Shown: positions 27,000 to 33,957 of the stretch, one piece after another
Numbering within the stretch: the stretch's first letter is position 1
How the letters are laid out: each line of letters starts with the position of its first letter
Assembly (NCBI GenBank): GCA_016764355.1
Contig: JAESSA010000012.1
Location: 1 to 33,957, forward strand
From: Sneathiella sp.
Lineage (GTDB): Bacteria > Pseudomonadota > Alphaproteobacteria > Sneathiellales > Sneathiellaceae
Direction of reading: 5' to 3'
DNA length: 33,957 nucleotides
The notes under the pieces: generated by a model
What the model was told of the DNA's origin: nothing
Seen by the model: only the letters and a program-made list of their open reading frames with translations
The model's database searches: none
Program-made: the position numbers and the translations under genes

Positions 27000-29189
27000 T
27001 TAAGCTTCTCGCACCTCATTAAGGAAGTCTTGTATATCGGTTTTGAGAGTGTCCGCGACTTTATCAAGTGCATTGATTCCAACTAGAACCTGCTGTGCCG
27101 CATTTCCCGTTTCACCTGCTCCGTCAGAGACCTTAGCGATGTTGGTTGAGACTTCTTCGGTGCCGCGGGAGACTTGTTGGACGCTACGTGATATTTCCAC
27201 TGTCGCCGAGTTTTGTTCCACCACTGCTGAGGAAATAGTCAAAGTGATATCGCTGATCTGATGAATGACTTTATCGATATTGTTAATGGCGATCACTGAG
27301 CCATTTGTTGCCGATTGCATATTAGTGATTTGAGTGCCGATCTCTTCGGTAGCTTTTGCTGTTTGATTGGCAAGTGATTTTACTTCTGAGGCAACAACCG
27401 CGAACCCCTTGCCAGCGTCTCCGGCCCGGGCTGCTTCAATTGTCGCATTTAAAGCTAGCAAATTGGTCTGATTGGCAATATCGTTGATTAGACTAACAAC
27501 GTCGCCGATTTTTTTAGCCATTTCGGCAAGATTTCTGACTTGTTTGGTGCCCCGTTGCGCCTCCTCCACAGCTTCCTGTGAAATATTATTGGCTTGTTTT
27601 ACCTGGCGGCCGATTTCACTGATGGAAGCGGACAATATCTCGGTTCCTGTAGCAACAGCTTGAACATTCTGCGTGGCTTGTTCGGATGCTGATGCCACTG
27701 AGGTTGATAAGTTGCTAGTGCTTTGAGCGGTACTGACCATGGAATCCACCGAGCTTTTCATGTTTCCGGTTTCTGTCACCAATGTCGCAATAACGTTATT
27801 AATCTTGGTATCAAACAATGAAATCATCGCGTTTACTTGTTGGGCGCGGTTTTCTCTTGCCGCGGTCGTTGCTTGCACTCTTTCCTGCTCTTCGCGTTCC
27901 CGTTTGGCCTCGCGATCACGTTCAGCCTGCTCACGTTTGAATTGTTCATTGCTGGCTTTTTCGGCCTCAGCTTCCAAATGCTTCTGTTCGGCGGTGTTGT
28001 CCTTGAAGAGCTTAATGGCGATATGGATCTCTTCTAGTTCATGTAATCTAGTCGGTCGTATAGTTACATCGCTGTTCTGTTCAAGTGATCCGAGGGCCGT
28101 ACCGATGTTTCGAAGAGGGGCCAGAACGAACCGGTATATGGCAAACCCTGAAAGTAAGCCAAGGAGGATCAATCCGCCGAGAGCCAGAAAAGTAACCAAT
28201 TTGACGTTGGCGGAATCTGTTGATGTTGACTGTGCACTTTCAACACTCCGTTTCATCGCAACATCCGCACTTTCAGCCAGATTAGTAATCAAAGTGCTGA
28301 GGGCAAGTGTCGCCTCAGCCGCTGAAGTTTCGGCGGCAATTTGCCTGGATAAAACTTCTGTGCTCAGTGAAAATATTGTCAAATTGTCCGAAATACTTTT
28401 GACTTGGTCTGAAACCTCTTCGAAATCTCCACCATTGGGTAATTGATTAGAAAAGTAGGTTGCACGTTTCAGAAATGCAGCAAACCGTTTTTCCAATGGT
28501 TTGATCGCTGCGGATAGAGTTGTTTTTTCAATAACAGACAAAATGGACTGCATATTACGAAGGCTCGTCAGGAAATTGTTGCCTGTTTGGGCGAGTGAAA
28601 AAATTGTTGTGATTTCTTCGCCAACTGTTTCGATGTCATCGTCAGTATCTGCTAGGCCGTCGATCATTTCTTCCAATTGAAAGGAAGTGTCTTCGGTGAG
28701 CCCCTCCAATGTGCTAACCAGAGTGGAAATAGTTTGCCCAACATTTTCTAAACGGGAGGAAATTTCTTGTTTCAGAGCGTCACTGTCATCCCCAATTTTT
28801 GCTGCTTTTTGAATGATCTGCATGGCAACCTGCACGGCACGGCCGTCGGTCTTCGAGGCCTGATTGACCATTTTTTCAGTAAGTTGTGTCGCTTCGCTAA
28901 GTGCGGCGGTACGATCAATGGTATTTGTTGCGCGAAGAGTTTTTTCGGCAGTTCGGCTAAGCCTTTCAGCCATTAGCGCCAATTGTTGTTGATTGCCAGC
29001 CAGTGGGACAAGTGACGTGGTCTGAACCGCGGCCTCGTTGATCCGTGTGAGGGTGACATAACTGACGGCGCCATAAGCGACCAAAGCAATGGCAATAATA
29101 ACCCCAAAAAATACACCGGCGTGCGACAACTTGATCATACGTTTAAAGGTCTTCTTTGAAGTCAACGAATTTGCAGTAGAATTACTCAT
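27000..29189 (-). CDS. Methyl-accepting chemotaxis protein
   Basis: N-terminal TM, long periplasmic helical region, second TM, HAMP-like segment, and signalling hairpin ISLINDIANQTNLLALNATIEAARAGDAGKGFAVVASEVKSLANQTAKATEEI. Confidence 0.97.
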   Translation of the reverse strand: MSNSTANSLTSKKTFKRMIKLSHAGVFFGVIIAIALVAYGAVSYVTLTRINEAAVQTTSLVPLAGNQQQLALMAERLSRTAEKTLRATNTIDRTAALSEATQLTEKMVNQASKTDGRAVQVAMQIIQKAAKIGDDSDALKQEISSRLENVGQTISTLVSTLEGLTEDTSFQLEEMIDGLADTDDDIETVGEEITTIFSLAQTGNNFLTSLRNMQSILSVIEKTTLSAAIKPLEKRFAAFLKRATYFSNQLPNGGDFEEVSDQVKSISDNLTIFSLSTEVLSRQIAAETSAAEATLALSTLITNLAESADVAMKRSVESAQSTSTDSANVKLVTFLALGGLILLGLLSGFAIYRFVLAPLRNIGTALGSLEQNSDVTIRPTRLHELEEIHIAIKLFKDNTAEQKHLEAEAEKASNEQFKREQAERDREAKREREEQERVQATTAARENRAQQVNAMISLFDTKINNVIATLVTETGNMKSSVDSMVSTAQSTSNLSTSVASASEQATQNVQAVATGTEILSASISEIGRQVKQANNISQEAVEEAQRGTKQVRNLAEMAKKIGDVVSLINDIANQTNLLALNATIEAARAGDAGKGFAVVASEVKSLANQTAKATEEIGTQITNMQSATNGSVIAINNIDKVIHQISDITLTISSAVVEQNSATVEISRSVQQVSRGTEEVSTNIAKVSDGAGETGNAAQQVLVGINALDKVADTLKTDIQDFLNEVREA

Positions 29190-29239
29190 TATTTTGTCTC
29201 AATACACATTACTAATAACTTTGGCCCCCTGGAGAGGGA

Positions 29240-29268
29240 AGACGGTCTTTGGCAAGACCGTCTCTTTT
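29240..29268. terminator. Intergenic hairpin / probable terminator
   Basis: AGACGGTCTT-TGGC-AAGACCGTCT with a T tract on the plus side; lies just downstream of the minus ORF ending at 29270. Confidence 0.55.
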
Positions 29269-29269
29269 T

Positions 29270-30161
29270 CTAGTTTGTCGCGCCGCCGGTTTTCAGAATA
29301 ATTTTATCCGAAGTGCTATGCCGTCTACTGGAAGTCCCATTAAACAGGCCAAAAGCGATTTCGAGGGTACCCTCCGCTGGTATGACCGCGTCATCCGTGT
29401 TTCCTGTATTGAGTTTTCTCGCAATTTCCAAAGTCCATTTGCCATCTTTCCAGACGCCTTTGGCTTTGACGTCAGCAATACTACCTTTTGCTGAGTCGTT
29501 GACCTGATAGCGTGGCATTTTTTCTTCAAATTTCTCGCTATACTTGACTTTTTTATAGAGCTTGTCACCCTTGTCACTGGATCGTTTGAGATAAACAGGG
29601 TTACCGTTTGCCCCTTTCAGTTCTTTTGCTTTTTCGAAAGGTTTAGTATCGACTTTCCACATTTTGTCGTGAACCAGACCAACAGTATTGCTGCGTTGGG
29701 ATTTCCAGTGCCAGACATCAGCCGTGAAGATACTGCCGTCAAATTTGTTGGGGGTAAACTCGCCTGACATTTTTAGCGTTACAACAAAGCGATCTTCCTG
29801 TTCTTTTGTCGTTTTGTAGGACGCTGTCCCTTCATTCCACTTATAGGGTTTGTGAAATTTATTTTCAGTTGAATCGTCCCAAATAGCCAACATGTAAATC
29901 ATATCGTCATGTACGACGGCCTTAACTTCAACGGTGTCTACATTGCCTTTGCCTTTCAAAGGTACAGTAATGCCCGAAATTCCAGCCCAATCGGCGGCGT
30001 CACCGTCCAAGGTGATTGGTTTGTCAATCGATGGGGCGCTTAATGCCAGTTCTGCCTGTGCGGCACCGGCCAAATGCAGGGCGCTGACACATCCAATTGC
30101 GGTTGCCGAAAGAAGTTTTTTTTATATGGAATGGGAGGGTTTTTCTGGATTTCAGGATCAT
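29270..30161 (-). CDS. Exported ethylbenzene-dehydrogenase-type heme-binding-domain protein; 5' signal-peptide region is out of frame by one base at an A8 tract
   Basis: Mature part LSAPSIDKPITLDGDAADWAGISGITVPL...DDMIYMLAIWDDSTENKFHKPYKW...RFVVTLKMSGEF...DVWHWKSQRSN resembles that domain family. The uninterrupted ORF in this frame begins only at 30073. ATG at 30161 with upstream AAAGGTAAG would encode MILKSRKTLPFHIKKLLSATAIGCVSALHLAGAAQA if one A of the tract at 30116..30123 is removed. Confidence 0.75.
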
Positions 30162-30338
30162 GATACTTACCTTTATTTACTCAACATATACTCAATAGTT
30201 ACCTTATTCTCAGCCTATTGTTTTCGTGAAGTCACGTTCAATTCGAAAGCTCAATTTAGCGAGAAACAGAAATTTGAAGTGTATAAATTAATAATTTATT
30301 AATTTATTAATCAAAGAAATTGTTGGCCTACTTTGGTC

Positions 30339-30366
30339 TATTTTACTTTGGTTATTTTACTTTGGT
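30339..30366. repeat. Exact 14-bp tandem repeat (TATTTTACTTTGGT x2)
   Basis: TATTTTACTTTGGT TATTTTACTTTGGT, preceded by a degenerate CCTACTTTGGTC unit, in an ORF-poor AT-rich intergenic region. Confidence 0.75.
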
Positions 30367-30659
30367 TGTTGTAATTTTTGTTCCACCAAATAGGGAGGGT
30401 ACCGCTACGTAATCCTGAGAAATTGAGACCGATAGGTGCAATAGTTGAGTTGTTTTTGGCGGTTAAGTATAATTATTTGTAATAAACGATTAGGGTGATA
30501 TTAGATTAGCTTCTGTTTCGTGGCTTTTCCTGTTGTCCAGTAACAGTAATATTACGTCAGTGAAAAAGGAAATGACGGTAGTAACGGAATGCCGGCACTA
30601 GCGGGTTTAGTCCATCAGCAAAAATAGTGTCCTAAAGTGCTTCGGAAATCGGGGGCGGC

Positions 30660-31478
30660 TCATAGTTCCTGTTTGGCCCGCCGCCATCTAACGAGGGAGC
30701 TAAGCACCATTAAGGACGTGATTGATAACGATGCTGTAAGGCCGAAAAAGAACGCGCTAATTGCAGAGAAGTTCTGCAAGAAGACTGCGAAAGCGACACA
30801 GAAAGTTGCCAAGCTAATTGTTCCCAGGAGCGCAGAGTGAAGTACGCCGATCACGCTGGCTGTACCGTATTGTTCGTGAACGGTAACTGATATTAAGGCA
30901 TATCCAATTGGGAAGGCCAGAAGTATCCCCGACAACTCCGCGCCCAATGCCTGCGCCGAAGTCGTTACCAGGGCCACGAGCAAGCCCGCGATACAGGCCC
31001 GCAGGAGAAGCATCCGAAATCCTTCTTTTCTTTCATTCTTGGATTTGGGCATCTGAAAGCGCTGACCGATCAGATACGTTGCGACTGTCATCACAACAAA
31101 GAGGGCCGCTGCGGAGATAGTTGTTACTGGGAACCCGTTGAGTACCGTGATGGCTATGACCCAGACGACAACTGCTGTCAAAAGAGACGCAATTGGAAAG
31201 TCTCGTCTTGCGGTTACTATATATGTGGTCAGAAAAATCTGCGTTGCGCTTAAGGTAAGCAATGAGAATGTTGCCGTTTGAACGAGGAAATCTGTAGATG
31301 AGCTACCGATGAGGAAATAGAAACCCGGCCCAAGTCCAATTGGCAGCCCGGCGACCAAACCACCGATAAGAGGTCCCAGTTTTCCAACGGCTGTCGCCAC
31401 TAAGACGACGATGAGGGCGGTTGCAATCATCCGCACGAGAAGTTCGAACATTGAGGTGTTTGCGAGGAGTTCGGTCAA
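30660..31478 (-). CDS. Multi-pass membrane protein, function unknown
   Basis: About 8 hydrophobic segments (VRMIATALIVVLVATAVGKLGPLIGGLVAGLPIGLGPGFYFLIG...). TTG start at 31478 has an AAGGA SD; ATG at 31451 is the alternative. Confidence 0.75.
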   Translation of the reverse strand: MTELLANTSMFELLVRMIATALIVVLVATAVGKLGPLIGGLVAGLPIGLGPGFYFLIGSSSTDFLVQTATFSLLTLSATQIFLTTYIVTARRDFPIASLLTAVVVWVIAITVLNGFPVTTISAAALFVVMTVATYLIGQRFQMPKSKNERKEGFRMLLLRACIAGLLVALVTTSAQALGAELSGILLAFPIGYALISVTVHEQYGTASVIGVLHSALLGTISLATFCVAFAVFLQNFSAISAFFFGLTASLSITSLMVLSSLVRWRRAKQEL

Positions 31479-31529
31479 CTGTTTTCCTTTTCGTTGCCCG
31501 CCAATTCTATACGGACGTACTATCCGCGT

Positions 31530-32510
31530 TTAGTTAGCTGTTTTGGTCATAACGTGATGGAGTGATTTGTGGATACGCTCTTGATTCATGCCGCGCCCAA
31601 TCAGAACAATTGTGTTGTCACTTGATCGTTCACCACTTGCTGGTAGGTCAGGAAGCATTTCAGGGGCCTGCATGACTTTGCGCACAGATTGCAATAGCAA
31701 GCGCCCCCCAGGTGTTCGCACCACACCTTTGACTCGCACCATATGGTTACCATGACTGTGTAGCATCGCCGAAAGCCAGACAGAGAAGCCTACCCAACTG
31801 TTCTCGTCCGTACCATATTCATCCAGGTTGAGGGACCACGACGACAGAGGCTCTTCGGTCAGACCGTCCAGATCAGGCAATTGCACCGGTTGGGCGGAGG
31901 ATGCATCGGCTAACGGTTCTTCGACACCGAAGACACTGGCGCGGCGTTCAGATGCGGGATTGACCTGCCTGAGGGTTGCAAGCAAAGTCTCAAGTGTTTG
32001 CGCGTCGCAGCTGTCGGTTTTGGTGATCAGGATTTGGTCTGCCGCTTCGATCTGTCTGCGAGACAGGGGTTCGGTACGTAGCTGCTCAAGCCCATGAAGC
32101 GCGTCAACGACAACAATGATCTCTTCCAATATGATGTGGCGGTTCAGGATCGGATCGTTCTGGATGGCTGTTAAGACCTGACCCGGGTCAGCGACGCCGC
32201 TCATCTCAAATACAAGCTGGCGAGTCTGAGGTGTGTCCTGCTTGCGGCTGCGGTCATTGCAGATGCGGTGCAAGAGCGCGATCATCTGCTCCTTTTGATC
32301 GCAGCAGACGCAGCCTCCTGCCAGCACATCCAGACAGCGCGCGCCTTTGAGCAGCGTGTCGTCGACGGCATGGGACGCTACTTCATTAACGATGACATGC
32401 GGTTGGTCGTAGGTTTTGGCGAAAAGCTGATGGCGCAACCAGGTGCTTTTACCTGCGCCGAGAAAGCCACCAAGGATTGTCAGGCGCAGCCTGTTTTCTT
32501 CAGAACTCAT
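31530..32510 (-). CDS. CobW/G3E-family GTPase (COG0523, putative metallochaperone)
   Basis: LTILGGFLGAGKSTWLRHQLF Walker A, GGCVCCDQ (CxCC motif), ITKTDSCD; C-terminal CobW_C-like region. Confidence 0.93.
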   Translation of the reverse strand: MSSEENRLRLTILGGFLGAGKSTWLRHQLFAKTYDQPHVIVNEVASHAVDDTLLKGARCLDVLAGGCVCCDQKEQMIALLHRICNDRSRKQDTPQTRQLVFEMSGVADPGQVLTAIQNDPILNRHIILEEIIVVVDALHGLEQLRTEPLSRRQIEAADQILITKTDSCDAQTLETLLATLRQVNPASERRASVFGVEEPLADASSAQPVQLPDLDGLTEEPLSSWSLNLDEYGTDENSWVGFSVWLSAMLHSHGNHMVRVKGVVRTPGGRLLLQSVRKVMQAPEMLPDLPASGERSSDNTIVLIGRGMNQERIHKSLHHVMTKTAN

Positions 32511-32516
32511 TGGCTT

Positions 32517-32795
32517 TCAGACGACGTTAAGCGGATCAAAAGGAGCGCCGGTAAAAAATTCTACCTGATCCCATGCCTCTTCCAGAGTTTGGCAGAGCTT
32601 AGTCTGGCCCATTCCGTTGAAGACCTGGATGCCGGGTTGAACCCCAAGGTCACGGGCACCAAGACCGAGTGGTTTCAGCAGTTCATTGAGTAGTGCTACT
32701 CGCGCAAAACGGATGCGTAGCCTTTCTGTAGGTGTTTGACCACCGGCGTCTGTCCAATGCCCTACTGCGGGCGGAAATCCACAAGCTGAACACAT
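32517..32795 (-). CDS. Small protein with N-terminal CSACGFP motif (92 aa)
   Basis: MCSACGFPPAVGHWTDAGGQTPTERLRIRFARVALLNELLKPLGLGARDLGVQPGIQVFNGMGQTKLCQTLEEAWDQVEFFTGAPFDPLNVV, located 6 nt upstream of the CobW start in the same direction. Confidence 0.75.
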   Translation of the reverse strand: MCSACGFPPAVGHWTDAGGQTPTERLRIRFARVALLNELLKPLGLGARDLGVQPGIQVFNGMGQTKLCQTLEEAWDQVEFFTGAPFDPLNVV

Positions 32796-32857
32796 GTCTA
32801 GTCCTTCCAGAGTTGGTGGCGCACCCGTTCAATAATATACGGATGCGCCAATTATCT

Positions 32858-33772
32858 TTAAATGACAGGCGGGCGGTTGCCACCTTCAAACGGATAGCGT
32901 TTGCGGAAGTCATCCGTGATATTCTTGAATGATGCCCATTCTACGCCGTCATGGGTGTTGATATACTCAATCAACCGCTCAAGCATCAGAAGAACCTGAG
33001 GCCGACCGGCTACATCAGGGTGGATCGTAATACAGAACGTGCCGTAGTCCATTTCGCGATACATCCAGTCGAATTGGTCGCGCCACAGCTCCTCAATATC
33101 CCGTGGGTTAACAAAGCCATGGCTGTTTGGCGCCCCCTTGATGAACATCATCGGAGGTAGGTCGTCCACATACCAGTTCGCAGCAATATCAACCAGATCG
33201 ATCTCTTTGCCGTGGATCATTGGGCGCATCCACTCGGCTGCCGATTTGGAATAGTCGATCTTGGTCCATTCGTCGCCGACACGTGCATAAAACGGTTGGA
33301 AATCGCGATATCCCTGACTGTGGTCATAGGTAAAGCCGTACTTCTGCAGCAGAGCTGCCGTGTTGCTCGACATTTCCCACCACGGAGCGACATAGCCGCG
33401 AGGCATTTGGCCCGTCAGTCCTTCGATTAATTCAATGGATTTGGCCAGCACATCTTCTTCTTGCTGTAGGGTCATTGCGACCGGGTTCTCGTGGGTATAT
33501 CCATGGGCACCTATCTCGTGACCGGCTTTTAGGATCATTTCCATTTCTTTGGGAAAGGATTCCAGCGAATGGCCTGGTATAAAGAATGTGCTTGGTAAAT
33601 CGTATTTCTCGAAGAGACGCAAGAGCCGCGGAATACCTACTTCGGTTGCAAACACACCACGCTGAATATCCGATGGACTGTCGCCGCCACCGTAAGAGCC
33701 GATCCAACCAGCAACTGAATCAATATCGACCCCGAACGAGCATTTGATTTCTTTCATTGTCTTTCCTTTCAT
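32858..33772 (-). CDS. Polysaccharide deacetylase / PuuE-like carbohydrate esterase 4 fold protein
   Basis: [87 protein letters not shown]: NodB-homology motifs. ATG alternatives at 33772 and 33757. Confidence 0.92.
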   Translation of the reverse strand: MKGKTMKEIKCSFGVDIDSVAGWIGSYGGGDSPSDIQRGVFATEVGIPRLLRLFEKYDLPSTFFIPGHSLESFPKEMEMILKAGHEIGAHGYTHENPVAMTLQQEEDVLAKSIELIEGLTGQMPRGYVAPWWEMSSNTAALLQKYGFTYDHSQGYRDFQPFYARVGDEWTKIDYSKSAAEWMRPMIHGKEIDLVDIAANWYVDDLPPMMFIKGAPNSHGFVNPRDIEELWRDQFDWMYREMDYGTFCITIHPDVAGRPQVLLMLERLIEYINTHDGVEWASFKNITDDFRKRYPFEGGNRPPVI

Positions 33773-33796
33773 TAAGCAGTGATTTCTCGCGTGTTA

Positions 33797-33957
33797 TCAG
33801 GCAGTCAGAAGTTCATTCCAGCGCCTTACAAGATAGTTTTGCTCATCCATAAGAGTGTTCCACATCACGATGTTCGACATGCGATCTTGATGCGATCCAC
33901 CCTCTCGGATAGCCCCTTTTTCGATGATTTTTCGGCCCTGTGGATCGCTAAGATCTT
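33797..33957 (-). CDS. C-terminal fragment of an unidentified CDS (runs off the right edge)
   Basis: Manual translation: ...DLSDPQGRKIIEKGAIREGGSHQDRMSNIVMWNTLMDEQNYLVRRWNELLTA*, open to the window end and co-directional with the deacetylase. Confidence 0.65.
   Translation of the reverse strand, partial: DLSDPQGRKIIEKGAIREGGSHQDRMSNIVMWNTLMDEQNYLVRRWNELLTA

Noticed and set aside
27739-28446. 235-aa plus-strand ORF opposite the chemotaxis receptor
   Set aside because: Low-complexity Ser/Ala/Leu-rich antisense translation of a confidently identified MCP gene; no start context or family.
32683-32913. 76-aa minus-strand ORF overlapping the CSACGFP gene and the deacetylase
   Set aside because: Overlaps two better-supported genes in another frame; arginine/serine-rich shadow product.
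1-33957. CRISPR array, transposon or prophage
   Set aside because: No regularly spaced direct repeats with unique spacers, and no recognisable transposase, integrase or phage structural gene was seen on either strand.

Overview
The window appears to be a chromosomal segment of an alphaproteobacterium; this is inferred from gene content and no taxonomy search was possible. It begins with the N-terminal part of a class I PHA synthase (minus strand, missed by the ORF track). A housekeeping block follows: OmpA-like lipoprotein, class I aminotransferase, homoserine dehydrogenase, class II fructose-1,6-bisphosphatase, RecJ and tRNA-Glu(TTC). From about 7.9 kb the content is more accessory: a pentapeptide-repeat protein, a PilZ protein, small unknown ORFs, an HSL-type esterase, a divergent carotenoid oxygenase/TetR pair, a Glyoxalase_8-type protein, an orphan solute-binding protein, a compact mercury resistance locus (merR / merF-like / merA), a TetR with a two-domain YdhR-like exported protein, a divergent LysR/PACE efflux pair, phosphatidylserine decarboxylase, a saccharopine dehydrogenase-like protein, a chemotaxis receptor, an ethylbenzene-dehydrogenase-type heme-binding-domain protein, and a CobW GTPase/polysaccharide-deacetylase cluster. 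The strongest non-obvious signals are: (1) an A8 homopolymer that puts the signal peptide of the heme-binding-type protein out of frame by exactly one base; (2) three near-palindromic 15-bp operator-like sites next to the TetR at 20.9 kb; (3) two CTTAACA-N-TGTTAAG-type operator-like sites between the carotenoid oxygenase and its TetR; (4) a textbook MerR promoter with a 19-bp spacer; and (5) a TTAAYGTGACAA element repeated around an unknown HTH-like gene. No CRISPR array, transposase or integrase was seen. I do not claim a proven novel system.
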